From Paenibacillus sp. A3 (GTDB lineage Bacteria > Bacillota > Bacilli > Paenibacillales > NBRC-103111): a stretch of DNA of 58,688 nt. Of this stretch, positions 46,525 to 54,433 are shown piece after piece. The stretch spans positions 1 to 58,688 of the forward strand of contig NZ_JTHN01000023.1 in the NCBI RefSeq assembly GCF_001399685.1, written 5' to 3'. Within the stretch, counting starts at the first letter, position 1. Each line of letters starts with the position of its first letter. Made by a program: the position numbers and the translations under genes. The notes under the pieces are model-generated. The model saw only the letters and a program-made list of their open reading frames with translations, did no database searches and had not been told where the DNA came from.

Positions 46525-46655
46525 TGAGGAGAAAATTATGTACTAATGAAGCAGAATTTTTTGGTAAGATACAAAACTACGAAAGCGCATATAAATTGTG
46601 CTACGTTCGTGGACCAGAAGGGATTATTTTAGAGTTAGCGGAACAAATTAAATAA
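46524..46655 (+). pseudogene. Relic: C-terminal end of a VOC/glyoxalase-family protein
   Basis: A 43-codon frame begins at an ATG overlapping the stop of the preceding gene. It encodes a C-terminus with YVRGPEGIILELAEQI, the typical closing motif of vicinal-oxygen-chelate (glyoxalase/bleomycin-resistance) proteins. The rest of the domain is absent. It could be expressed as a short peptide, but it looks like debris from an old gene joined to the AT-rich insert. Confidence 0.6.
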
Positions 46656-46730
46656 ATATTGAATGGGTGAATTGATTTCCATCCGGAGAAAATGCTTCTT
46701 TGAACTCCTAAAACCGATCCCGCCCCGCCA

Positions 46731-46764
46731 AAAAGGCCTCTCGTTGCATAGGACGAGAGGCCTT
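46731..46764 (-). terminator. Terminator after the GH85 gene
   Basis: AAGGCCTCTCGT pairs perfectly with ACGAGAGGCCTT around an 8-base loop and is followed by a T-run on the minus strand. It is placed 40 bp beyond the glycosidase stop codon. Confidence 0.85.
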
Positions 46765-46803
46765 ATCGTTCCGCTCGCTTGAGCGAACGCGCTTTGCCTT
46801 GGA

Positions 46804-49674
46804 CTATTGGAACTGGAACCAGTCTACATCGGCGATGCCGTTATCGCGGACGCTCCATTTCGTATAGTTCGGGTTTTTAAAAATCACATGAACGGTCTGC
46901 TTCCCGGTAACGGGCTTTTTCAGATCGACGGTATAGTTTTTGTAGAACGGCGCCAGCTGCTTCGCCTCCACCGGCAGCGCCACATCTGCGATGAGCTCGC
47001 CCTGCGGACCGCCCAAGCGTACTTCCACCCGGGTGTCCTTCGCCAGAACGGCCGCCCGGACCGTCAGCTTTGACGCTGCTTTTGCCCCGAAATCGACATC
47101 CTTAAACGACAGCCAATCGGCAAAGTTCAAGTCACGGACATTCACATAAGTGCCCGGCACGAACAGACCGTTGGATTGATCGTATTTTTCCGCCTGCAGG
47201 ACGACGCCGTTCTGAGGATTTTCCGGCGCCACGACCTTCACGCGGATTTCCGTCTTCACGCCAGGCTGGCCGTTGACAGGCCCCGTCTGCGCCGTCAGTA
47301 CCGAATCCCCCGGGCCTACCGCAGTCACTTTGCCCCGCGCATCCACTTTGGCGACAGCTTCGTTATTCGATGTCCAGGTGACATTGACATTTGCTGCCGT
47401 GGAAGGCATGACGCGGATATTGACATAGTTGGTCCATCCTGTTTCCATCGTCAGCTTGTTGTCCTGCAGGTGCATCGCATGAATGGAAGCCGCGGCAACC
47501 GGACCTTTATTGAATTGAACCTTGTCCCCGGTTCCCCATTTCCAAGTCAGCGCCTGCGGCTCGCTGGCCGTTCCGTCTTTGCCGACGGCAACCAGCTCCA
47601 GCTTCACTTCATTCTCGCCGAGACGAGGAAGCGACTTGATGTAATACACTTCGTCGTAAATCCGTCCGACCCATTCGCGCTTGCCGTTTGTCACGCGCAT
47701 AAGGTCGTAATACCAAACATCCTGCTGCTTCGCATTGAAGTCCCACTTCACGAACATCGCGGCTTGATTGTCGTCGAACATCGCCTTCTCGACCCGGAAG
47801 CCCGTCGGGGCGGCAGGCGCCTGCGGTTTCTTGCCGTCCGTCAGCTTCAATTCGCCGATGTTAGCCTTAAATGGCACGTCATCCGCCGATTGCGAACCGA
47901 CGCGCAGACTGATTGCCGCGATCGTGCGCCCCTCGAACGGCTTCAGTTTGGCCGTGGCCGTGGTCCAATCGTCGCTTGGTCCGGCTTTCAAATCGACGGC
48001 GGCCGGATGCTGCGGGTCGTCCTTGAACGTAAGCAGCGCCTGAATGTCGGCTGCCTTCTTCAGATGCCCTTGCGCCTGGCCGTTGCCTTTCTTGTCCGGC
48101 AGCTGGACGTCCGATTTGTACGTCAGCGACAGCTCCACGTCTTTGGTCACCGGCAGCTCGGTTTTGTACAGATGAATATCCGCAGCATGGCTCGAATTCA
48201 ACGTACCTTCCACTTTCAAGGAAGAGCCGCCGTTCCATGCGGTTTCGTAGTCGTATCCGACCGTCAGCGGCTTGCCCGCGGATTGCGTCCACCACTGCCA
48301 AGTCGGCAGGATGTCCTGCGCCGCCATGTTGTTCCACTCCGTATCGCTGGACTTCCGGCCGTTCACGAAGAAGTCGAGCCCGTGCCCGTTGTTGAAGCGG
48401 GTCACGAAAGGATAGGAGCCAATGACGGAGCGCTCCGGTATGTAATGGGCGATTCCCGGCCAGCTCTCATATTCGGTGCCGACCGCCCGGCCGCTCTCCG
48501 CAGGATTGCCCTTCGGTCCCGACCAATAAGCCTGCTCGCGCTTCTCGATTTCCGGCTGCATGCGGATATCGAACGGATTAGGACCTTTGTTCCAGACCAT
48601 ATCCGTGCCGAAAAGCGCTACGCTCGTCCGGGGCGTACGGGAGGCGTCGTTTTTGAAAATCGCATCCAGCTCCAAGCCGCGGTCGAAGCGGAATTTGTCG
48701 TTTTCGATGCCGGCGAAGAGCGAGGCATACGGATCAAGACCAAGCTTGCGTGCATGGTCGGCGCTGCTCTCCAAGCCTTGCGGCGTGTAGGCGTAGTTCA
48801 TGAAAATGCTGTCGTGGGCACGCTTTCCGTCACGCTCGTCCAGCAGCCACGGCGAGTTTTCCTTGTTGAATCCGTTTACATAGGAGACCTTGCCGTCCAC
48901 GGTCAAGCTGTCGTACCAGCTCATATACAGGCCTTGGCTGCGCATATATTTCAGCATTTCCATCAGCAGTGCCGCATGCTCCTTGCTGATCGTCGCTTCT
49001 TGGTTGATAAAATATCCGTCGAAGCCGAAATATTTCGCCATTTCGATCATTTTATCGGCGACCGGGAATTTACCGTCCGGCGTCTTCTCGACGAGCTCCG
49101 CAAAATTGATGTTGCGCGGCCAGAACCAACCGCCCAGACTGATAACCCCGTTGCGGTGGGCCGCATCGGTATAAGCCGGATTGGGCACGTTCACCACGCC
49201 GTAATCCCGCTTGCCCTCTTCGGTCGGAGAGCCGTACACCGGCAAGCCGTGCCAGGAGGCATAAATGTCCTGATACTGCCAATATTTCAGCACGTTGCGG
49301 CTGAAGCTGTCGTTATAGCGGTACCCCTCGAACCATTCCTCCTTATCATAATCGGCGGAAAGATTCATGACTTGCGCCGTACCCGTTAATTCCGGGTGCG
49401 CCTGCGTCGGCTGGAACGCTCCGATCCGCTTCGCTAGCGGAACGCGGGAACGAAAATATTTAGCATACGGGTCGCTCTCCGGGGTCCATTCCTTAATCTG
49501 CTTGGCGTTGTAGCCGTACAAATAAGGCTGCTCCGGCCCTTTCGGCGTTTCCATCGCCAGAGCCGCTTTCGGCCCTAACATCAGAGTGGACGCCATAACG
49601 GCCGTCAACCCTATTGATACCGCTTTCGTAACGGTTCGAGAGAAAGCTTTTTTCCGTTTTTTACGTTCTGACAT
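46804..49674 (-). CDS. Secreted GH85 endo-beta-N-acetylglucosaminidase
   Basis: This 956-residue exported glycoside hydrolase is predicted to cut the chitobiose core of N-linked glycans. A long signal peptide occupies about 1-40 (basic KKRKK, hydrophobic core, cut after ALA). The GH85 catalytic domain follows, with the FDGYFINQE motif; Asn224 and Glu226 fit the stabilising Asn and acid Glu of the substrate-assisted mechanism. Downstream are a jelly-roll-like region, an FN3-like region, a Big2-like immunoglobulin domain (about residues 740-820) and a C-terminal CBM6-like module (from about AEKYDQSNG to the end, DWFQFQ). The ATG at 49672-49674 has GAGAGG close by; an in-frame codon 22 residues earlier would spoil the signal peptide. 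It probably forages on host or plant glycoproteins. Confidence 0.88.
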   Translation of the reverse strand: MSERKKRKKAFSRTVTKAVSIGLTAVMASTLMLGPKAALAMETPKGPEQPYLYGYNAKQIKEWTPESDPYAKYFRSRVPLAKRIGAFQPTQAHPELTGTAQVMNLSADYDKEEWFEGYRYNDSFSRNVLKYWQYQDIYASWHGLPVYGSPTEEGKRDYGVVNVPNPAYTDAAHRNGVISLGGWFWPRNINFAELVEKTPDGKFPVADKMIEMAKYFGFDGYFINQEATISKEHAALLMEMLKYMRSQGLYMSWYDSLTVDGKVSYVNGFNKENSPWLLDERDGKRAHDSIFMNYAYTPQGLESSADHARKLGLDPYASLFAGIENDKFRFDRGLELDAIFKNDASRTPRTSVALFGTDMVWNKGPNPFDIRMQPEIEKREQAYWSGPKGNPAESGRAVGTEYESWPGIAHYIPERSVIGSYPFVTRFNNGHGLDFFVNGRKSSDTEWNNMAAQDILPTWQWWTQSAGKPLTVGYDYETAWNGGSSLKVEGTLNSSHAADIHLYKTELPVTKDVELSLTYKSDVQLPDKKGNGQAQGHLKKAADIQALLTFKDDPQHPAAVDLKAGPSDDWTTATAKLKPFEGRTIAAISLRVGSQSADDVPFKANIGELKLTDGKKPQAPAAPTGFRVEKAMFDDNQAAMFVKWDFNAKQQDVWYYDLMRVTNGKREWVGRIYDEVYYIKSLPRLGENEVKLELVAVGKDGTASEPQALTWKWGTGDKVQFNKGPVAAASIHAMHLQDNKLTMETGWTNYVNIRVMPSTAANVNVTWTSNNEAVAKVDARGKVTAVGPGDSVLTAQTGPVNGQPGVKTEIRVKVVAPENPQNGVVLQAEKYDQSNGLFVPGTYVNVRDLNFADWLSFKDVDFGAKAASKLTVRAAVLAKDTRVEVRLGGPQGELIADVALPVEAKQLAPFYKNYTVDLKKPVTGKQTVHVIFKNPNYTKWSVRDNGIADVDWFQFQ

Positions 49675-49833
49675 AACGCACCTCTCTTCGTTTGTTCCGG
49701 CCTGGTACCATCCTAGCAATTGCTGCAGCTGCCAATCCAAGGAAAAGAAACGACTCGTCTATTCCACCCTAACACCGGTTCGCGGCAGCAGTAAAGTGGC
49801 CAAACAAAAGATTTCATGGACATATTAAATGAT

Positions 49834-49847
49834 TGTAAGCGCTGTAA
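49834..49847. promoter_or_regulatory. Possible catabolite-responsive element (cre)
   Basis: TGTAAGCGCTGTAA matches about 12 of 14 positions of the CcpA-binding cre consensus, including the central AAGCGCT. It lies about 160 bp upstream of the secreted glycosidase, a gene class often under carbon repression. Confidence 0.35.
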
Positions 49848-49994
49848 TAACATTTAATGCTGGCGGTGGAAATTTCCCATAAATCCGACATTTTCGTGAC
49901 CATCCTTCTTCCGTCTCCTCCCCGGCACCTGCATGTAGTCCGCTTATATGGTCAAATTGCCTATTTACATTTGCGGAGCAGTATGCTATTTTAA

Positions 49995-50014
49995 ATTTCG
50001 ATACATATAGAAAT
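49995..50014. promoter_or_regulatory. Palindrome upstream of arsR
   Basis: ATTTC and GAAAT arms flank a central ATAGAAA-like half, overlapping the expected promoter just before the regulator gene. The half-site TAGAAAT is shared with the better palindrome upstream of the MFS gene, suggesting one repressor acting at both. Confidence 0.5.
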
Positions 50015-50040
50015 AATACACTGGCAAGGATGAGGCAACG

Positions 50041-50322
50041 ATGGAGCACAATAACGCGGAACTGCAGCAAGCTGTCAAAATATACAAAGCTCTCGGAGAA
50101 CCGACCCGGCTTAAAATCGCCCTGCTGCTGACGGAAGAAAGGAATCTGTGCTGCTCGGATATCGGAAGCAAGCTCGAATGCGTTGCGGGCTCGACGCTGT
50201 CCCATCATTTGAAGCAGCTGACGGATTCCGGCCTGCTCAAGCTCCGCAAGGACGGCACGTATATTTATTACAGCGTGAATCGCGAAATCGCCCAGAAGTA
50301 TGCGCCGTATTTGCTGGAGTAG
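50041..50322 (+). CDS. ArsR-family transcriptional repressor
   Basis: This 93-residue winged-helix regulator of the ArsR/SmtB fold has a LGEPTRLKIALLL helix, a recognition helix with GSTLSHHLKQL, and a wing with KDGTYIYYSV. The metal-box position reads NLCCSD rather than the CVC of arsenic sensors, so metal sensing is not established. The ATG at 50041 has GAGG five bases upstream. It is followed by an MFS exporter gene 76 bp downstream with a matching palindrome between them, so it probably represses both itself and the exporter. Confidence 0.9.
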   Translation: MEHNNAELQQAVKIYKALGEPTRLKIALLLTEERNLCCSDIGSKLECVAGSTLSHHLKQLTDSGLLKLRKDGTYIYYSVNREIAQKYAPYLLE

Positions 50323-50337
50323 TTTTTTTTTCGGTTT

Positions 50338-50359
50338 TATTTCTATGTTTGTAGAAATA
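50338..50359. promoter_or_regulatory. Perfect palindrome between arsR and the MFS gene
   Basis: TATTTCTA-N6-TAGAAATA is an exact inverted repeat with 8-base arms, 40 bp before the exporter start. It resembles the palindrome upstream of arsR and is the likely operator of that repressor. Confidence 0.6.
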
Positions 50360-50398
50360 TAAAAATATTTTGGAGTGGAGAGAGGAGTTTCTATCATC

Positions 50399-51589
50399 AT
50401 GTCAAGCACGTGGAAAATTTACATGCTGGCCGTCGTCAGTTTTCTTGTCGGCACGTCGGAGTTTATTATCGCCGGGATTTTGGATAAAGTAGCGGCGGAT
50501 ATAGGGGTCCCGGTGTCCGCAGCGGGTCAGCTCATTACCGTGTTCTCGCTGGCCTATGCTTTTGGGACCCCTATTCTTATGGCGGCTACCGCCCGTCTGG
50601 AGCGGCGCAAGCTGCTGCTCTATTCTCTCGGCGTCTTCGTCGTCGGAAACGGGATGGCCGTGGTGCTGCCGGGATTTGAATTTCTGATCGTTTCCCGGAT
50701 TATTCTTGCGCTCAGCACCGGGGTATTCGTCGTGACCGCCTTGACCGTAGCTTCCAAGCTGGCCCCGCCGGAGAGACAGGGACGCGCCATTGCGACGCTC
50801 GTCATGGGCTTCAGCACCGCCTTGATCGTCGGTGTCCCACTCGGAAGGGTCGTCGCCTCCGTTTACGACTGGAAGATGACCTTCGCCGGAATCGGCGTGC
50901 TGGGGCTTCTTGCCATCCTGGCCGTCTCCTGGACGATTCCGCAGACGGACGGCGAAGAACCGGTACCGCTTCGCAAACAGCTCGCGCTGATGAAGGAGCC
51001 AAGAATCGCCGTCGCTTTGCTCGTCACCTTCTTCTGGATTTCCGGTTACTCGATCGCTTATACGTACATTTCGCCGTTTCTGCTCACGGTTACCGGCATG
51101 AGCGAACAAGGCGTGAGCGCCGGCTTGTTCGCCTTCGGAATCGCCAGCCTGATCGGTTCGAAGCTCGGAGGCTACGGCACCGACAAATGGGGGGTTCCCC
51201 GTACATTAATCGGAGGCATGCTGCTTCACGCAGTGTCTCTCATCCTGCTGTCGCTAGCCGCCCACTCCCCGGCGGCCGTCTTCCCGCTGCTCATGCTCTG
51301 GGCCTTCTCCGCATGGTCGTCGGGTCCGACCCAACAGTACTATTTAATTACGCTTGCTCCCGAAGCGTCTGGCATTATGCTTAGCTTGAACAGCTCGGTG
51401 CTTCAGCTCGCCATGGCGGCCGGCGCGGGGATCGGCGGTGTGGTCGTACAACAGGCCTCGCTGACCTCCATAAGCTGGATCGGAGCGGCAGGCGTCGTCG
51501 TAGCAGCTTTGACGGCCGCCGCTTCCCTTGGTTTGACCCGCTCCCACCGCCTGGCGGAGGAACGGAAGCTGCGGCAGGCCGGAGCTTAA
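50399..51589 (+). CDS. MFS drug or metabolite exporter (DHA1 type)
   Basis: This 396-residue transporter has twelve predicted membrane helices and no large soluble domain, in the AraJ/YdhP-like branch of the major facilitator superfamily. It shows the LARLERRK-type loop between helices 2 and 3 and a GxxLGRVVA segment in helix 5, typical of proton-driven exporters. Substrate is unknown. The ATG at 50399 lies 11 bases from AGGAG, a slightly long spacing; a GTG at 50375 has no usable site. It is paired with the upstream ArsR regulator. Confidence 0.88.
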   Translation: MSSTWKIYMLAVVSFLVGTSEFIIAGILDKVAADIGVPVSAAGQLITVFSLAYAFGTPILMAATARLERRKLLLYSLGVFVVGNGMAVVLPGFEFLIVSRIILALSTGVFVVTALTVASKLAPPERQGRAIATLVMGFSTALIVGVPLGRVVASVYDWKMTFAGIGVLGLLAILAVSWTIPQTDGEEPVPLRKQLALMKEPRIAVALLVTFFWISGYSIAYTYISPFLLTVTGMSEQGVSAGLFAFGIASLIGSKLGGYGTDKWGVPRTLIGGMLLHAVSLILLSLAAHSPAAVFPLLMLWAFSAWSSGPTQQYYLITLAPEASGIMLSLNSSVLQLAMAAGAGIGGVVVQQASLTSISWIGAAGVVVAALTAAASLGLTRSHRLAEERKLRQAGA

Positions 51590-51597
51590 AAAGCGGC

Positions 51598-51643
51598 AAG
51601 CCGGTTCCAACACGACATGACGTGTTGGACCGGCTTGTTTTTT
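51598..51643. terminator. Bidirectional terminator between MFS and SDR genes
   Basis: AAGCCGGT and CCAACACG pair with CGTGTTGG and ACCGGCTT around a 6-base loop, followed by TTTTTT on the plus strand. It sits between convergent genes and can serve both. Confidence 0.85.
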
Positions 51644-51647
51644 CATG

Positions 51648-52412
51648 TTACAGATGCGTGCCTCCGCTGACATCGATACACTGGCCGGTAATCCATCGAC
51701 TGTCCGGGGAAGCGAGGAAAGCTGCAACATCCGCAAGGTCTTCCGGCTGCCCCCACCGGTCAAAAACCGAAAGACCGGCGGCAAACTTCCGCCCCTCCGG
51801 GTCCTGCTTGGTTGCGGTGTTCATATCCGTATCCGTAATTCCGGGCATGATCGCATTGATCGTGATATTACGTGATCCCAATTGCTTGGCTAAGGTGGAG
51901 GTCATGGTGTTGATCGCTCCTTTGGTCATGCTGTAGCCGAGAAGGTTGGGAAAAGCTACCCGCGTTACCGCCGACGAAATGTTGATAATACGCCCCTCGT
52001 CTCTTAGCCGGGGCAAAGCTTCCCGGATGAGGAACAGCGGCGCTTTGACGTTGATGGTCATCTCTTCCTCGAAGATCTCTTCCGTCAAATCCTCAATGAA
52101 GGCGGTTTGAGCAATTCCGGCATTGTTCACGAGAATATCGAAGCGGTTATCGCCCGTGCGTGCCCGCAGCGCTTCATCCATGGCTCCCATCAGTTCATAT
52201 ACGCCGTTGGCCGATTTGAAATCCGCCCCAACCGCAAAAGCCGCCCCACCCTTTTCCCAAATCTCGCGAACGACCTCTTCGCCCGCCTTCCGGTTCTTGG
52301 CATAATGTACGCCGACCAATGCCCCTTCCTGCGCGAGACGCAGCGCGATGCCGCGTCCGATCCCCCGGCTTGCTCCTGTCACCAAAGCTATCTTGCCTTG
52401 CAATTTTCCCAT
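51648..52412 (-). CDS. SDR-family NAD(P)-dependent oxidoreductase
   Basis: This 254-residue classical short-chain dehydrogenase has the cofactor motif TGASRGIG (12-19), NNAG (96-99), and catalytic Ser147, Tyr160 and Lys164 (YSMTK), with a PGITDTDM segment after the active site and a C-terminal GQCIDVSGG. It resembles the FabG-like group acting on 3-oxo or hydroxy substrates; the substrate is not evident. GAGGGG lies nine bases before the ATG. It is a single gene convergent with the MFS exporter. Confidence 0.92.
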   Translation of the reverse strand: MGKLQGKIALVTGASRGIGRGIALRLAQEGALVGVHYAKNRKAGEEVVREIWEKGGAAFAVGADFKSANGVYELMGAMDEALRARTGDNRFDILVNNAGIAQTAFIEDLTEEIFEEEMTINVKAPLFLIREALPRLRDEGRIINISSAVTRVAFPNLLGYSMTKGAINTMTSTLAKQLGSRNITINAIMPGITDTDMNTATKQDPEGRKFAAGLSVFDRWGQPEDLADVAAFLASPDSRWITGQCIDVSGGTHL

Positions 52413-52530
52413 ATTTGCCAGCCCCTCATGCTCGATTAACAGGTTCCCCTGCTCATCCTAGTTATAGCACAAGGCGGTTTTTGTTATGTTGCTCTCTCAT
52501 TCATCGAACCGCAGCCGAGAAGCCCGCCGC

Positions 52531-53727
52531 CTACTGTTTCACCCACTCGGTGCCGCTAAACGTCTTGATATGGTACCAGACCTCACCTTCCGGCGACGTC
52601 CACCTCTCGAACGCCTGCACCTCCTGCGGAGTAAAGAACCCTTTGAGATGGCACATTTCGCCCGTTGCAGGAAACCAATATGTCTGCGTCTCTGCCGTAA
52701 GCTTCACCGTCTCTTCGATCGGTACAATCCCCTCGGGCCGCTCCAAAAGAGCCCGCTTCAGATTTACCCACTTCAAGCCTTCCGGCGTTTCCAGCTGCGT
52801 CCAGTCGCCCACGCTCTGCACGGCTTTGTAAGCTCCAGGCTCCAACCAAAGATTCCGATCATAGCTGGGTCTCCGTTCCTCAAAATATCGCGTTTTCGTG
52901 GTCAGCTTTACAGGCTCGTTCAGCGCTTTATAATCCTCCAATACCTCATGCTCAGGTTTGATCCACCGCTCGCCTTGCGGGAGGCGTACCTTGTACCAGG
53001 TGAAGATGAAGAAAGCTTGCGGCGAATACTGCCATTTGGCGATGGCATGAACGATGCCCGGCTCCACCGCTTCGCCTTTCCCCTCGCCATCATACGGAAC
53101 TTCATAGGCGATTTCGGCTCCCGACAGTTTCAGATCATAGTCCACTGTCTTGGCATGGACATCCTCCATGAGAGCGGGCTTAAGAATCCACTTTGGACCC
53201 ATCCATGTTGTCTCCACTTGGTACCATGTGCCGGTTTGTCCGCTGGCACTTGTCGCATTGATCACGTATTTCGGTCCGTAATGGAGCTCCGCAGTAGTCA
53301 CAATTTCCTGGGGCGCAAGCGACTGTCCCGTATCCGTCCGGGCGTCAGGCCGGTCGAACAGCCTCTCCGTGTTTAGGAGCGTCAGTGTCTTTCTCCGCTC
53401 TTCATAGGTCCCGTACAGGACTCTCTCGTCGTCACGGATCCACCGGTCTCCGAGCCAGGTCCGCACCTTGAGCCACTCCTCCGGCTTTCGCTCATCATAG
53501 AAGCTAAAAGGAGCCCCAGGCGCAAGCAGCACGTTCTGATACGGCGAAATCGAGCCTAACGGACGGCCTCCGCCTCCCTCCCGAGCGTACAGGTTCGTCT
53601 CCCCGATAATCACGAAGCTGATGGAGAGCTCGTCGGCGTAAGAGGTTGCAGGATACTTCGCTATGGCGGGCAGCATCAGCAGCATGGCAGCCCATACCGG
53701 GGCAAGCTTCCTCATCGCTTTCCTCAT
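52531..53727 (-). CDS. Secreted SH3-like repeat protein
   Basis: This 398-residue exported protein has a signal peptide of about 32 residues (cut near SYADEL). It carries at least five repeats built around W-x-K/Q-V/I ... G-x-x-W-I/V: WLKVRTWLGDRWI, WYQVETTWMGPKWI, WYKVRLPQGERWI, WTQLETPEGLKWV and WYHIKTFSGTEWV. The pattern fits small beta-barrel SH3/GW-like modules that bind the cell wall. No catalytic domain is visible. It is related to the frameshifted gene at 56138. Function unknown, possibly envelope-associated. Confidence 0.75.
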   Translation of the reverse strand: MRKAMRKLAPVWAAMLLMLPAIAKYPATSYADELSISFVIIGETNLYAREGGGGRPLGSISPYQNVLLAPGAPFSFYDERKPEEWLKVRTWLGDRWIRDDERVLYGTYEERRKTLTLLNTERLFDRPDARTDTGQSLAPQEIVTTAELHYGPKYVINATSASGQTGTWYQVETTWMGPKWILKPALMEDVHAKTVDYDLKLSGAEIAYEVPYDGEGKGEAVEPGIVHAIAKWQYSPQAFFIFTWYKVRLPQGERWIKPEHEVLEDYKALNEPVKLTTKTRYFEERRPSYDRNLWLEPGAYKAVQSVGDWTQLETPEGLKWVNLKRALLERPEGIVPIEETVKLTAETQTYWFPATGEMCHLKGFFTPQEVQAFERWTSPEGEVWYHIKTFSGTEWVKQ

Positions 53728-53831
53728 CCAATGTCAATCCTTTCCTGTTTTTGTAACTGACGCGCCGCATACAGGAAAGTTGCGAAGCTTCATGAAACTT
53801 CATCGTACGGCTCGGCAGCAGGCATGCTGCC

Positions 53832-54338
53832 TTAAGCTTGATCCTGATACCAGAACAGGGCATACTCCGTCATGACTGAGGCGTGACCCATCTGACGCAG
53901 CATCGCCGAAATATTGCCGCGGTGATACGTCCCGTGATTCACGACCTGCATTACGATTTCTGATAGACGGGTTTCCCGGATTCCGGCATACGGATTATCC
54001 AAAACGATCGCCTTTTCCAAATCGGCTTGCTGTCTGAAGAATGCTCTATACCGCTCGGATAAAGCGGTGAACATCGCCTCCAACCCTTCGATGCTCTGCC
54101 TCTCCGCTTCTTTCGTTACTTGCTCCGCCAGCTTCATCGCTTCTTTCATTTCTGTTCCGGAAGCGATCTCCAGCCATGAGTTGTCGACGGTATAAATATG
54201 AGCCATTGCCTTCGATACGGATGGAAAAATGCTTACAATCTCCTGCTTGTACACGTCTTGCGGAAGCTCCTTCAACCGGTTAAGCATCGTTTGATTCGCC
54301 CACGCATGGTACTCATACATCGTTACGGCATTTGACAT
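53832..54338 (-). CDS. DinB-family protein
   Basis: This 168-residue four-helix-bundle protein of the DinB/YfiT-like superfamily has three conserved metal-ligand histidines: His47, His135 and His139 (NHGTYHRGN). Members include thiol-dependent transferases such as bacillithiol S-transferases, but many are uncharacterised, so no substrate is claimed. AGGGG stands a few bases before the ATG at 54338. The gene is preceded by a terminator and appears monocistronic. Confidence 0.85.
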   Translation of the reverse strand: MSNAVTMYEYHAWANQTMLNRLKELPQDVYKQEIVSIFPSVSKAMAHIYTVDNSWLEIASGTEMKEAMKLAEQVTKEAERQSIEGLEAMFTALSERYRAFFRQQADLEKAIVLDNPYAGIRETRLSEIVMQVVNHGTYHRGNISAMLRQMGHASVMTEYALFWYQDQA

Positions 54339-54380
54339 AAGTGATTCCCCTTTGTTTTTTGGATTATATGGTTAGTATAC

Positions 54381-54413
54381 AAAAAGAAGTATGACAACAG
54401 GGTGTCATACTTC
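54381..54413 (-). terminator. Terminator after the stalk-domain gene
   Basis: GAAGTATGACA pairs perfectly with TGTCATACTTC around a 6-base loop and is followed by TTTTT on the minus strand. It is placed 20 bp after the stop of the gene at 54434, ahead of the DinB gene. Confidence 0.85.
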
Positions 54414-54433
54414 GCAAAAAGCACTTTTTATTT

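Larger units (their letters stand above)
49675..50040. other. Intergenic region between GH85 and arsR genes
   Basis: This 366-bp divergent gap carries the cre-like site and the ArsR-type palindrome described separately. The left third (49675-49760) is the leader of the glycosidase. I see no RNA gene, small CDS with a good ribosome binding site, or clear sigma-A promoter pair in the rest. Confidence 0.5.

Noticed and set aside
47176-49389. Plus-strand open frame of over 700 codons opposite the GH85 gene
   Set aside because: The minus strand carries clear GH85, Big2-like and CBM6-like motifs with a signal peptide; the plus frame is a GC-driven shadow.
49825-50409. Minus-strand frame across the arsR region
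   Set aside because: It runs opposite a well-formed ArsR gene and through its promoter and operator sites, with no recognisable protein motif.
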